Positions 1-7,868 are shown, numbered from the stretch's first letter. The stretch: 21,347 bases of DNA from Pseudomonadota bacterium (GCA_021817875.1 JAKAFQ010000009.1:1-21347), one strand, 5' to 3'. Numbers and translations: made by a program. Notes: a model not told the origin generated them from the sequence alone.

Positions 1-397
1 CGGCGAGTGAGACTCGGCCAATGCCGCGGCCCCGGTAACGTCTCGAGACCATGGCGGTGTCGAGAAAAAAATCGGTTCCCGCCACCGTGATCTGATCCGG
101 CCACTCCCAGTAACCGAAACAGCAGCCCTCCAATGTGCCGTTGACTTCGAGTATCAGAAACAGCGCATCGGGATCGGCGCACACCTCATCGAGTCCCAGG
201 CGATCGAAGGCCACCCCGGGGGCACCGAATGCATCCCGTTCGAGGTCGAGGAGTCGATTCTCCATCTCGTGCGTGATGGATTCGACCAGCCTGAAGACAC
301 ACCGCTTGCCGCATTGCGCCGTGGCCGCACAGCCCATGGCCTCGAGGATCGCCCGCGCCTCCGGAACGTCCTTCTCGAAGTACTCGAGTTTGATCAC
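1..397 (-). CDS. GNAT-family N-acetyltransferase, C-terminus beyond the window
   Basis: An open frame of 132 codons runs from a GTG at 397 to the left edge with no stop. The translation begins (M)IKLEYFEKDVPEARAIL and near the edge contains SRRYRGRGIGR (residues 118-128). That is the R-x-x-G-x-G acetyl-CoA pyrophosphate-binding loop of GNAT enzymes, preceded by a hydrophobic strand and 'FFLDTAMVS' as expected for motif A. The GTG overlaps the TGA of the cyanophycin gene (GTGA, 4 bases), so the two are probably translationally coupled. No clear Shine-Dalgarno sequence precedes it; an in-frame ATG at residue 21 is a weaker alternative start. Family knowledge gives acetyl transfer from acetyl-CoA to an amine. 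The substrate is unknown; the context suggests a cyanophycin-related amine (Asp-Arg dipeptide, arginine, polyamine) or the polymer itself, which is inference only. Confidence 0.8.
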   Translation of the reverse strand, partial: MIKLEYFEKDVPEARAILEAMGCAATAQCGKRCVFRLVESITHEMENRLLDLERDAFGAPGVAFDRLGLDEVCADPDALFLILEVNGTLEGCCFGYWEWPDQITVAGTDFFLDTAMVSRRYRGRGIGRVSLA

Positions 398-3300
398 GAC
401 GGAGGCCGCATCAGATAGGCGTTGCCCCCCGCAGGCTGCATCGAGACCGCTGCCCGCGGCCGCATCGCCGGGCGGAAACCGACCACCTGGTCCCAGGTGC
501 GCTTCAGGTCATCGGCAAACAGCAGCAGCAGGTCGCCCGGCCGCGCGGCCCGCAGACCCGTCATGATCGCCTCTACCTCCGACGGCACCACGCGGATGCG
601 CTCCTCGGGGACCCCTGCGGACAGGAACCCTTCCCGCAGCAGTTGCGGCACCTCGTCCGGACCGCGACCGCGCAGCGAATCATCGCGACGGCAGATGTAC
701 AGGTCGAACAGGCCGGCTGCCGCCCGGGCGACTTCCCGGATGTCCTCGTCCCGTCGATCCCCGGGCGCCGCGATGACACAGATCCGGCCGCCGTCCTCAC
801 CGAGCTCCACCGCCGCCCTGCACATGGCGTTCACCGCGGCCGGATTGTGGCCGTAGTCCACGACCACCCGGAAGGGGTGGCCGTCGTAAATGTTGACGCG
901 TCCCGGAGTCTGTTTCAGGCTGGCGGCGAACGTCGAAAGACCGGCATGCACGGTCCGCGCACCGAGACCCATCCCGAGCGCGATCGCGGCCGCGAATGCC
1001 GCATTTTGAATATTGAAGCGCACCTTGCCGTTCACGGTGGCAGGGATATCCCGCACCCGGATCAGCTGCCTGCGCACGGCACCCTGGCATGCGATGAGCG
1101 CGGCCTCCTCGCTGTCGTCGAACACCACGGCCATGCCGCCGCCGGCAAGGTGGCGCTCGACGAGCGGATTGCCGCTGTCCATCGTGACGAGGCAGATCCT
1201 GCGTGCGCCGGCGTGCTCGACCATCGCCATGCAAAGCGGATCGTCGGCGTTGAGCACGGCCACATCCGTCGCCACCTCCACCACCATGCGCTTGACGACC
1301 GCCAGCTCCTCCGGGGTATCGATCCCGCCGATCCCGAGGTGATCCGCCGTGACATTGAGCACGGCCCCCACGCTGCAGTGTCGAAAGGCAAGGCCTTCCC
1401 GCAGCATTCCGCCCCGCGCCGTCTCCAGCACGGCCAGATCGACCGCCGGATCGTGCAAAACCATGCGGGCCGAAGCCGGACCCGTGGTATCACCGGCCGC
1501 GATCAGCTCGCCGTCGATGTACACGCCGTTCGTGGTGGTGAGACCGACGCGCCGCGCGGTCTTTGAGGCCACGTGGGCCACCATCCGCGCCGTCGTGGTC
1601 TTGCCGTTGGTCCCGGTGATCGCGGCGATCGGCACCGTGCTCGGCCGACCCCGGGGAAACAGGTGCGCGAGGATCCGGTCGGCAACCGGACGGGCAGCAC
1701 CCTCCGATGGCGCCAGATGCATGCGCAGTCCGGGGGCGGCATTCACCTCCGTCACGGCCCCTCCCACCTCCAGGTGCGAGCGGCAGATATCCGGTGTGAT
1801 GAAATCCACGCCGGCAAGGTCGAGACCGAGCGCACGCGCGGCGCGGACCGCCAGCAGCCGGTTGTCCGGATGAACGTCCTCCGTCACGTCCACCGCCGTG
1901 CTGCCGCGGGACAGGTTGGCGGCAGCACGCAGCCATACCCGGATGCCGCGGTCCGGCACGCTGTCGCGACAGTATCCGGCCCGCTTCAACATCCAGTCCG
2001 CTTCCTCGTCGAGTTCCAGGCGCGTCAGCACGTTTTCGTGTCCGTCACCGCGTCTCGGATCCTGGTTGAGACGCTCCACCAGTTGACCCACCGTGCTCGA
2101 GCCGTCGCCCACCACGTGGCCGGGAATCCGCCGGGCCGCGGCGATGAGCTTTCCGTCCACGACGAGCAGCCGGTGATCGAGGCCATCGATGTGCTTCTCG
2201 ACGAGCACACGGGCCCCTTCCCCCTGCGCTGCGCCGTACGCATCCTGCACTTCCTCGGCCGACCAGACGTTCGGCCGCACGCCCCGCCCCTGGTTGCCGT
2301 CCACCGGCTTGATCACCACCGGGAATCCCAGTCGTTTCGCCGCGGACACCGCCTCCGCCACGTCGTGCACCCGCAGCTGCGCAGGCACCGGGATCCCCAG
2401 GGTTCCGAGTACCCGATTGGTCAGGATCTTGTCCTGCGCGATGCTGACCGACAGATAGGGCGTCTCGCTGGTGATCGACGCTTCGATACGCCGCTGACGC
2501 GAACCCGTTCCGAACTGGATCAGGTGGTCGTCATCGATTCGCTCCCAGGGAATCCGGCGTCGCTCCGCCGCCTGCACCAGCGCCGCGGTGCTCGGACCCA
2601 GCCTGCGCCGCTCAGCCACGCTTCTGAACTCGGCGAACGCCGTCGCGAAATCGAACGCCGGCGCGGGCGCCGTCCCGCGCAGCGTCTGCGGCAGCAGCGA
2701 CTGCAGCAGTCTGAAGGCGAGCTCACCCGCCGCATGGCCGAGTTCCCGATCGCGAAACTCGTACACGACATCATAGACACCCCGACGGCCTTTCACTTCC
2801 CGCGCCCGACCGAAGGACACCGCGGAACCCACCATGTTCTGCAGCTCGATGGCCACGTGCTCCAGGATATGCCCGAGCCAGGTGCCCTCCCCGTCCGTGA
2901 GCCGGCGGACGAACCCCCCCGCAACGCCGTAGGAGCACCGATGCGTCCGCAGACCCGGGAGCGCCGCGAGCAGGGCCTCCTGGAACTGCCGTCCGAGGCG
3001 GCCGCTCGGCCACTGCTCGAGATCTCCGAGATCGAGCCGCAGCCTGATCACGGGGAAATAGGCCCAGACATTCGGACCGGCGTAAGTGGACGTCTCTTCA
3101 ACCTTCATGGCAAGTGTCTCCCGAGAAATCCCGTTCGGAAGCGTCGCGGTGCGCGAAGGCAGCTGAAATGCCGCGCCGTGAACCAGGAAATGGAATGTGA
3201 GATCCGTGATACCAATGGAAACGTGCCGTCCGGGCGGTCGGCCGAAACCGGTCCTGGCCCGACTCGGATCGATGAGGACGACGGTCCCCTCGCCGACCAC

Positions 3301-3960
3301 CTCGAGCGAGTCCTCCCCGACAAATGCCGCCGTATCCTCTCCGAGCCCGAGCCCCATCGCATCCGGGCACAAGGCAAGCGCGGTCAACAGGCGACCCGTG
3401 CGGTTGCGTCTTCCGAAATGTTGATCGATGATGAAGCGCGAGGTCAGGCCGAGCCCGGGCGCGAGATCCACCATGCCGGTGCGCGGCACCGACCCGCTCC
3501 TGCCGAAGCGGATCATGTGGGCTGAGAGGAACGAGGCCCCCGCGGAAGTGCCGCCCACGGTGACACCACGCGCATGCGCCGCACGGATCGCCCGCTCGAG
3601 ACGGGTACCGAGAACACGCTCGGCGAGCCGGCATTGTTCCCCGCCCGTGAAGAAAATGCCGGTCCCCTGTTCGAGCAGATCGGCCACACTCTGCCTGTTG
3701 GCTTCTCTGCGACTCCCGGCCTCCAGGATGCGCACCGAGCGCACTCCGAGACCCTGGAACATGCCCGCGTACCGCTCGCCGGTCGACTTCAGGGCCGATG
3801 CCATCGGCAGGACCACCAGCCGGGCGCGCGACCCACCGGATATCTGCACGAACCGCTCGAGAATCACCGATCTTCGGCCCGCGCCCCAATTCTCCGCACC
3901 GCCGATCAACACCAACGGGCCCGGCTGCGGATGCCCGACGCTTTTCGACTTCGAAGCCAT
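394..3960 (-). CDS. cphBA: Cyanophycinase-cyanophycin synthetase fusion (CphB-CphA)
   Basis: A single 1188-residue frame joins two enzymes that are normally separate. Residues about 14-275 are cyanophycinase (peptidase S51), an exopeptidase releasing beta-Asp-Arg: the nucleophile elbow GGTSAGAS (Ser139), DQHFGRRNR (His181) and GLGEDTA (Glu208) are intact. Residues about 285-1188 are cyanophycin synthetase, which adds Asp and Arg to the polymer using ATP. This part has an N domain (GPNVWAYFPV at 295-304, H-x-x-E-H at 364-368), an ATP-grasp domain (QDKILTNRVL at 509-518, IKPVDGNQGRG at 550-560, TEVNAAPG at 737-744) and a Mur-ligase domain (P-loop GTNGKTTT 783-790, GDTTGPAS, ETARGGM, NVTADHLG, DYGHNP). 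Each half has the usual family length, with a linker of only about 10 residues. No stop or frameshift separates them. The start at 3960 has no obvious Shine-Dalgarno sequence. Cytoplasmic. The family calls are very secure; whether the full fusion protein is made is less sure because of the internal start noted separately. Confidence 0.96.
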   Translation of the reverse strand: MASKSKSVGHPQPGPLVLIGGAENWGAGRRSVILERFVQISGGSRARLVVLPMASALKSTGERYAGMFQGLGVRSVRILEAGSRREANRQSVADLLEQGTGIFFTGGEQCRLAERVLGTRLERAIRAAHARGVTVGGTSAGASFLSAHMIRFGRSGSVPRTGMVDLAPGLGLTSRFIIDQHFGRRNRTGRLLTALALCPDAMGLGLGEDTAAFVGEDSLEVVGEGTVVLIDPSRARTGFGRPPGRHVSIGITDLTFHFLVHGAAFQLPSRTATLPNGISRETLAMKVEETSTYAGPNVWAYFPVIRLRLDLGDLEQWPSGRLGRQFQEALLAALPGLRTHRCSYGVAGGFVRRLTDGEGTWLGHILEHVAIELQNMVGSAVSFGRAREVKGRRGVYDVVYEFRDRELGHAAGELAFRLLQSLLPQTLRGTAPAPAFDFATAFAEFRSVAERRRLGPSTAALVQAAERRRIPWERIDDDHLIQFGTGSRQRRIEASITSETPYLSVSIAQDKILTNRVLGTLGIPVPAQLRVHDVAEAVSAAKRLGFPVVIKPVDGNQGRGVRPNVWSAEEVQDAYGAAQGEGARVLVEKHIDGLDHRLLVVDGKLIAAARRIPGHVVGDGSSTVGQLVERLNQDPRRGDGHENVLTRLELDEEADWMLKRAGYCRDSVPDRGIRVWLRAAANLSRGSTAVDVTEDVHPDNRLLAVRAARALGLDLAGVDFITPDICRSHLEVGGAVTEVNAAPGLRMHLAPSEGAARPVADRILAHLFPRGRPSTVPIAAITGTNGKTTTARMVAHVASKTARRVGLTTTNGVYIDGELIAAGDTTGPASARMVLHDPAVDLAVLETARGGMLREGLAFRHCSVGAVLNVTADHLGIGGIDTPEELAVVKRMVVEVATDVAVLNADDPLCMAMVEHAGARRICLVTMDSGNPLVERHLAGGGMAVVFDDSEEAALIACQGAVRRQLIRVRDIPATVNGKVRFNIQNAAFAAAIALGMGLGARTVHAGLSTFAASLKQTPGRVNIYDGHPFRVVVDYGHNPAAVNAMCRAAVELGEDGGRICVIAAPGDRRDEDIREVARAAAGLFDLYICRRDDSLRGRGPDEVPQLLREGFLSAGVPEERIRVVPSEVEAIMTGLRAARPGDLLLLFADDLKRTWDQVVGFRPAMRPRAAVSMQPAGGNAYLMRPPS
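3106..3122 (-). promoter_or_regulatory. Internal ribosome binding site and in-frame ATG at the CphB/CphA junction
   Basis: On the minus strand GGGAG (3122-3118) sits 9 bases before an in-frame ATG (3108-3106, Met285). That Met is where stand-alone cyanophycin synthetases usually begin. This would allow separate synthesis of a 904-residue CphA beside the fused protein. It looks like the remnant, or the still-working start, of a once separate gene. Confidence 0.4.
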
Positions 3961-3963
3961 TCA

Positions 3964-4143
3964 CTACACCACGACCCGTCGCGTCCGACGCGACACGCGC
4001 CCCGCCCAACCGGCCGCCAGGCCCGTCTGCCTGTTGCTGCCCCCGCTCGGATTGTTCCCTGCGCGTCCGACGCCGCGCGAATTCACGTTCTCCGGGCCAG
4101 TACCCTCGAGTTCCGCAGACATCCCGGTCACCATGCACATCAT
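3964..4143 (-). CDS. Candidate small upstream ORF (59 aa) with Arg-rich tail, hypothetical
   Basis: A short frame starts at tandem ATG ATG (4143-4138) preceded by the purine-rich AGGGTGGAAAGG. It ends with TAG only three bases before the cphBA ATG (TAG-TGA-ATG). Its last residues are GRVSRRTRRVVV, five arginines in seven codons (GRVSRRTRR). cphBA itself lacks a clear ribosome binding site, so coupling to this frame, or an arginine-sensing leader peptide, is conceivable because CphA consumes arginine. There is no domain or homology I recognise, and the composition is also what noncoding GC-rich DNA gives by chance, so this is weak. Confidence 0.2.
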   Translation of the reverse strand: MMCMVTGMSAELEGTGPENVNSRGVGRAGNNPSGGSNRQTGLAAGWAGRVSRRTRRVVV

Positions 4144-4230
4144 CCTTTCCACCCTGGTCCGATCCAGTCGTCCGGCGACATCGGCAGCCGCAGTTTCCGC
4201 CTGTAGGATTCTGGTCCGCGCGGCACTGTA

Positions 4231-4255
4231 ATTCGAGTTTCATTCAGAAACGAAT
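4231..4255. promoter_or_regulatory. Imperfect inverted repeat, possible operator between divergent operons
   Basis: ATTCG-ag-TTTC (4231-4241) and GAAACGAAT (4247-4255) form 9-base complementary arms around ATTCA, with a two-base bulge on the left. It lies in a locally AT-richer patch about midway between the two divergent genes, where a shared regulator could bind. The protein that would bind it is unknown. Confidence 0.3.
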
Positions 4256-4525
4256 ATGCGGATGTACCTACGAGACGACACCGCTCCGGCTGCAGCTCGC
4301 CCGGCCACCGTCTCCATGTCCGCCGCCGACGCGATCACCGACCCCATGCCCGGCGCACTGCTCGGTAGTTTCCCGTATTTTTGCCCTCACGCCATGGAAC
4401 GACGATGAACCGTATGACATTGACACTCACCTGACCCCGCCGCCGATACCCGCGCCCTACCCGGACCGACGCATCAGCATCCGACCCTGTCCCGCTGCGC
4501 CCTCCATGTCACTCGGAACACCCCC

Positions 4526-5722
4526 ATGACGTCAACCAGCGACTCCGAGGCACGCATACGAAAACTCGTCGCCGATTCGGGCCGCATCTCGACGCCGGCC
4601 TTCATCGTCGACGAACGGCAGCTCACCGCCAACATCACCACTGCGGCCGCCGCCATTCGCGGTGAACGCACCCGGCTGCTGTTTGCCATGAAGTCGTTTT
4701 CCGAGCGTGCCGCGCTCGCGCACATCGCGGCGCGCCTCGACGGCCTGCACGCCAGCTCGCTGTTCGAGGCGCAACTGGCCCGCGAAGTGCTGCCTCAGCG
4801 CGGAATCGTGCACCTGACCGGACCCGCGCTCAAACCAGCCGAGATCGGCAGGCTCTCCCGCCTGTGCGACTACATTTCCTTCAACTCCCTGTCACAGTGG
4901 AAACTGCACCGCGAACAGGCGAACGGTCGGGTCTCCTGCGGATTGCGCATCAACCCACGGCTGTCTCTGGTCGCGGACAAGCGCTACGATCCCTGCTGCG
5001 CCCATTCGAAGCTGGGTGTTCCGCTCGACCAGCTGGCCGACGTGCTCGGGTCCTCACCGAAGACCCTCGAGGGCATCGAGGGGCTGCTCGTACACAGCAA
5101 CTGCGATGCGACCGACTTCTCGCCCCTGCTGCGCACCGTGCAGAGACTCGAGCGACACCTGCAACCGCTGCTCGAGCGAGTGACCTGGATCAACCTCGGC
5201 GGCGGCTATCTGTTCGACGAAGCACCGGACCTGAGCCCGTTGCATCAGACACTCGATCATCTGCGCGCGAAGTATGCGGCCGACATCCTGTTCGAGCCGG
5301 GCGCCGCGATCAGCCGCAGTGCCGGCTACATCGTCTCCGAGGTCGTCGATCTGTTCGAAAACGATGGCCTGCCGATCGCGGTGCTCGATACCACCGTCAA
5401 CCACCTGCCGGAGCTGTTTGAATACCAGCTCAGCGCGGAAGTGCTGGACAGCAACGCCGGCGGCCGATACCGCTATCTGCTCGCCGGTGCGACCTGCCTG
5501 GCCGGCGACCTGCTCGGCGAATTCACATTCGAGGCACCGCTGCATGTCGGGCACCGCGTCATCATTGCCGACGCCGGGGCCTACACCCTGGTCAAGGCCA
5601 GTCTGTTCAACGGCGTCAATCTGCCCTCTTTCTACCGGCTTACCGAGTCCGACCAACTGGTGCTCGACAGGACTTTTACCTACATGGACTATCTGTCTCG
5701 ATGCGGAGCACACCCATGCTGA
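4526..5722 (+). CDS. nspC: PLP-dependent carboxynorspermidine decarboxylase-like protein (fold III)
   Basis: The 398 residues match the alanine racemase/ornithine decarboxylase fold III group and best fit the NspC branch. NspC removes CO2 from carboxynorspermidine or carboxyspermidine to give a polyamine. Visible motifs are FAMKSF with the PLP lysine Lys56, RINPRLS (141-147), SKLG (161-164), VHSNC (189-193), NLGGGY (223-228, phosphate grip), FEPGAA (256-261), LDTTVNHLPE, GATCLAGD (Cys324, catalytic acid from the partner subunit) and DAGAY (349-353). The length fits the family. The expected partner, carboxynorspermidine dehydrogenase (saccharopine dehydrogenase fold), is not in the window, so the natural substrate may differ. 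It is first in a two-gene operon with the DUF3326 gene and divergent from cphBA. The start ATG has only a weak upstream CGGA. The symbol marks the family, not a proven function. Confidence 0.85.
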   Translation: MTSTSDSEARIRKLVADSGRISTPAFIVDERQLTANITTAAAAIRGERTRLLFAMKSFSERAALAHIAARLDGLHASSLFEAQLAREVLPQRGIVHLTGPALKPAEIGRLSRLCDYISFNSLSQWKLHREQANGRVSCGLRINPRLSLVADKRYDPCCAHSKLGVPLDQLADVLGSSPKTLEGIEGLLVHSNCDATDFSPLLRTVQRLERHLQPLLERVTWINLGGGYLFDEAPDLSPLHQTLDHLRAKYAADILFEPGAAISRSAGYIVSEVVDLFENDGLPIAVLDTTVNHLPELFEYQLSAEVLDSNAGGRYRYLLAGATCLAGDLLGEFTFEAPLHVGHRVIIADAGAYTLVKASLFNGVNLPSFYRLTESDQLVLDRTFTYMDYLSRCGAHPC

Positions 5723-7032
5723 GCGTATATGAGGAAGAGTTCGAGGTTCCGGCAGTACCCGGCCATGCCGGGCTGCTCCGTCACCTGCGCACGCAGGTGC
5801 TCGCGCGACTGCGCGCCGACGCGCTGCCGGTGCGACTGACGGTCCCTGAGACCACCTCGAGCGGCTACCAGTGTGAGCTTGGCGTCATCAGCGGGCCGCG
5901 AGGCGCAGCGGCCAGACCGTTTCGGTCGATCTTCGATTTCCAGTCACGGCCAAACGAAGACTGTGGCGCGTTCAACACGGTATTTCTGATCCCGACCGGA
6001 ATCGGCTCGGAGCTCGGTGGTCACGCGGGCGACGCCAATGTCGCGGCGAGGCTTCTGGCCGCCGCCTCCGACCGGCTCATCACCCACCCGAACGTGGTCA
6101 ACGCCTCCGATCTCAATGAATTGCCGGAGAACGGACTGTACGTCGAAGGCAGCATCATTGCCCGGCTGCTGATGGGCACCATAGGTCTGCAACCGGTACG
6201 CGCCAACCGGGTGCTGGTGGTTCTCGAGCGGCATCCGGACAGTTACTTCTCCGACATGGCCATCAACTCCGTGAACGCCGCACGCGCCTCATTTGGCCTG
6301 GATGCCGCGGAGATCGTGATGCTCGATCCGGCCGTGCGACTCGAGGCGCTGTACGCGTCCTCGGGAAGGGCAGTAGGTCGCGTGGAGCGCCTGGAGGGCC
6401 TGTTGCGGGTCCTCGACGAGCGGCGAGGCAGCTACGATGCCCTGGCCATCAGCACCCAGATCGAGATGCCCGCCAATTATCACAAGGATTATTACGTCGC
6501 GCGCGGCGACATGATCAACCCGTGGGGCGGTGTGGAGGCGATTTTCACTCATGCGCTGTCCAGTCTCTACGACATTCCGGCCGCTCACGCGCCGATGGAG
6601 GCATCGCGGGAAGTCTCCAATCAGGATCTCGGCGTGGTCGATCCGCGGATGGCGGCCGAAGCGATCTCGAACGCGTATTTCATGTGCGTGCTCAAGGGTC
6701 TGCAGCGAGCACCACGCATCATCCGCGACATTTCCCCGGCTCCTCCGCCGGGAGTTCTCACCGCCGCCCAGGTCTCCTGCCTGGTGATCCCCGTCGGCTG
6801 CGTGGGCATCCCGACTCTGGCCGCCCTCGAGCAGGGAATTCCCGTCATCGCGGTGCGCGAGAACCGGAACATCATGAAAAACGATCTCGAAGCACTGCCC
6901 TGGCGCCGGGGACAGCTGCATGTCGTCGAGAATTATTGGGAAGCGGTCGGCGTCATGACCGCGCTGAAAGCCGGGCTCGATCCCGCCGGCGTTCGCCGCC
7001 CCCTCGGCGAAGCACGCTGCAACGGGGCCTGA
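5716..7032 (+). CDS. DUF3326 family protein of unknown function
   Basis: I recognise this as the DUF3326 family, known from cyanobacteria and scattered other bacteria, with no established activity. The ATG at 5716 is preferred over the one at 5701: GGAG (5705-5708) lies 7 bases upstream and the ATGCTGA overlap with the nspC-like stop is a classic coupled start. This gives 438 residues. Conserved-looking blocks are IPTGIGSELGGHAGDA (92-107), HPNVVNASDLNELPEN (124-139), EMPANYHKDYYVARGD (250-265), INPWGGVEAIFTH (267-279) and IPVGCVGIPTLAALEQ (358-373) followed by GIPVIAVREN. The last block resembles the donor-binding loops of nucleotide-sugar enzymes, only a loose likeness. There is no signal peptide or membrane segment, so it is probably cytoplasmic. 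Strict coupling to an NspC-like decarboxylase suggests both act on one amine pathway. Confidence 0.8.
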   Translation: MLSVYEEEFEVPAVPGHAGLLRHLRTQVLARLRADALPVRLTVPETTSSGYQCELGVISGPRGAAARPFRSIFDFQSRPNEDCGAFNTVFLIPTGIGSELGGHAGDANVAARLLAAASDRLITHPNVVNASDLNELPENGLYVEGSIIARLLMGTIGLQPVRANRVLVVLERHPDSYFSDMAINSVNAARASFGLDAAEIVMLDPAVRLEALYASSGRAVGRVERLEGLLRVLDERRGSYDALAISTQIEMPANYHKDYYVARGDMINPWGGVEAIFTHALSSLYDIPAAHAPMEASREVSNQDLGVVDPRMAAEAISNAYFMCVLKGLQRAPRIIRDISPAPPPGVLTAAQVSCLVIPVGCVGIPTLAALEQGIPVIAVRENRNIMKNDLEALPWRRGQLHVVENYWEAVGVMTALKAGLDPAGVRRPLGEARCNGA

Positions 7033-7053
7033 TGGTCCGCGGACCCCGTCATC
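7022..7053. terminator. Palindromic hairpin between convergent genes, possible bidirectional terminator
   Basis: GGTCCGCGGACC (7034-7045) is a perfect 12-base palindrome. ACGGGG (7022-7027) also pairs with CCCCGT (7044-7049), and GATG (7031-7034) with CATC (7050-7053). It lies between the convergent ends of the DUF3326 gene and the SDR gene. There is no T-tract, so a standard intrinsic terminator is not shown. Confidence 0.35.
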
Positions 7054-7070
7054 GGAGGCGCGGGTTCGGC

Positions 7071-7838
7071 TCACATTCCGGCGGAAAAGCCCTCGTCCAT
7101 CAGCACCGTCGTGCCATGCATCGGGCGGGCTTCTTCGCTCGCGAGAAACGCCACCATCCCCGCCATCTCCTGCGGCGTCGAATACGTGCGGCCGCTCGGC
7201 GTGCGCGCCCCCATCGCCTCGAGCATCGAGCGGTACTCGGCACGCGTGCGAATCGCCTCGTTCATTGGCGTTGCCGTGTTCCCGGGCGCAATTGCATTGA
7301 CACGGATGCCGAGCGGCGCGAGCTCGCAGGCGAGCGCACGGGTCATCATCACGATGCCCGCCTTGGTCGCGCAGTACACGGAATAGCCCCCGATCCCCAT
7401 GAAACCGGCAACGGAAGCGACGTTGATGATCGAGCCCGCGCTGCGCAGCTTCATCGACGGCACCACGGCATCCACCATGGTGAACGTTCCGGTCAGATTG
7501 GTGGCAATGGTGAGATCGACGCTCTCATCGGCGCTTTCTCCGGCTGGAGTCGCCAGAAAGACGCCCGCGCAATTGACCAGGACATCGATGCGCGCGTGCC
7601 GGGCAAGAACCCGGGAAACGAGCATGCGTGCGCTGGGCCGATCCGTGACATCCGCGACCTCGCCGTGCGCGGTTCCTCCCTGGGCGCAGATCCCAGCCGC
7701 GACCTGCTGCGCACGCCCGAGATCACGGCGGGCCACGACCACGACCCGGGCTCCCTCCGAGGCGAGTCGTTCGGCAACGGCCCGACCGATGCCCTGGGTG
7801 CCTCCGGTGACCACGGCAGTCTTGTCTTTGAATCTCAT
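7071..7838 (-). CDS. SDR-family NAD(P)-dependent oxidoreductase
   Basis: A classical short-chain dehydrogenase of 255 residues. The Rossmann motif is TGGTQGIG (11-18), NCAG is at 89-92, the catalytic residues are Asn114, Ser142 and Tyr155-x3-Lys159 (YCATK), and PGN follows in the cofactor loop. The ATG at 7838 is chosen because MRFKDKTAVVTGG is the usual SDR beginning and GGGG lies 5 bases upstream. A GTG at 7856 would add six residues. It is last in the leftward operon, 30 bases after the BKACE stop, so it probably oxidises or reduces an alcohol/keto intermediate of the same pathway. The substrate cannot be read from the sequence. Confidence 0.9.
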   Translation of the reverse strand: MRFKDKTAVVTGGTQGIGRAVAERLASEGARVVVVARRDLGRAQQVAAGICAQGGTAHGEVADVTDRPSARMLVSRVLARHARIDVLVNCAGVFLATPAGESADESVDLTIATNLTGTFTMVDAVVPSMKLRSAGSIINVASVAGFMGIGGYSVYCATKAGIVMMTRALACELAPLGIRVNAIAPGNTATPMNEAIRTRAEYRSMLEAMGARTPSGRTYSTPQEMAGMVAFLASEEARPMHGTTVLMDEGFSAGM

Positions 7839-7868
7839 CGCAACCCCGAACTCCACCCGCGCCGCCGC

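Larger units (their letters stand above)
3961..4525. other. Divergent intergenic region between the cphBA and nspC-like operons
   Basis: These 565 bases separate two divergent operons and must hold both promoters. No known gene or RNA is recognised. Visible items are an imperfect dyad at 4231-4255, a TTGACA at 4420-4425 on the plus strand without a good -10 at 17 bases (CCGATA), a T-rich stretch near 4376-4384, and a candidate small leftward frame next to cphBA. Long frames crossing the region are typical of GC-rich DNA and show no recognisable domain. Confidence 0.6.

Noticed and set aside
1573..3525. Long plus-strand open frame of about 650 codons opposite cphBA
   Set aside because: It is antisense to well-defined CphA/CphB motifs, His/Arg/Pro-rich and without any domain; long antisense frames are common in GC-rich genes.
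4231..4255. ArgR box at the dyad between cph and nsp operons
   Set aside because: ATTC and GAAT halves are present, but order and spacing do not match the TGAAT-n4-ATTCA consensus.
4526..5722. Diaminopimelate decarboxylase (LysA) or arginine decarboxylase
   Set aside because: Same fold, but VHSNC, LDTTVNHLPE and GATCLAGD fit the carboxynorspermidine decarboxylase branch better, and the protein is too short for biosynthetic arginine decarboxylase.
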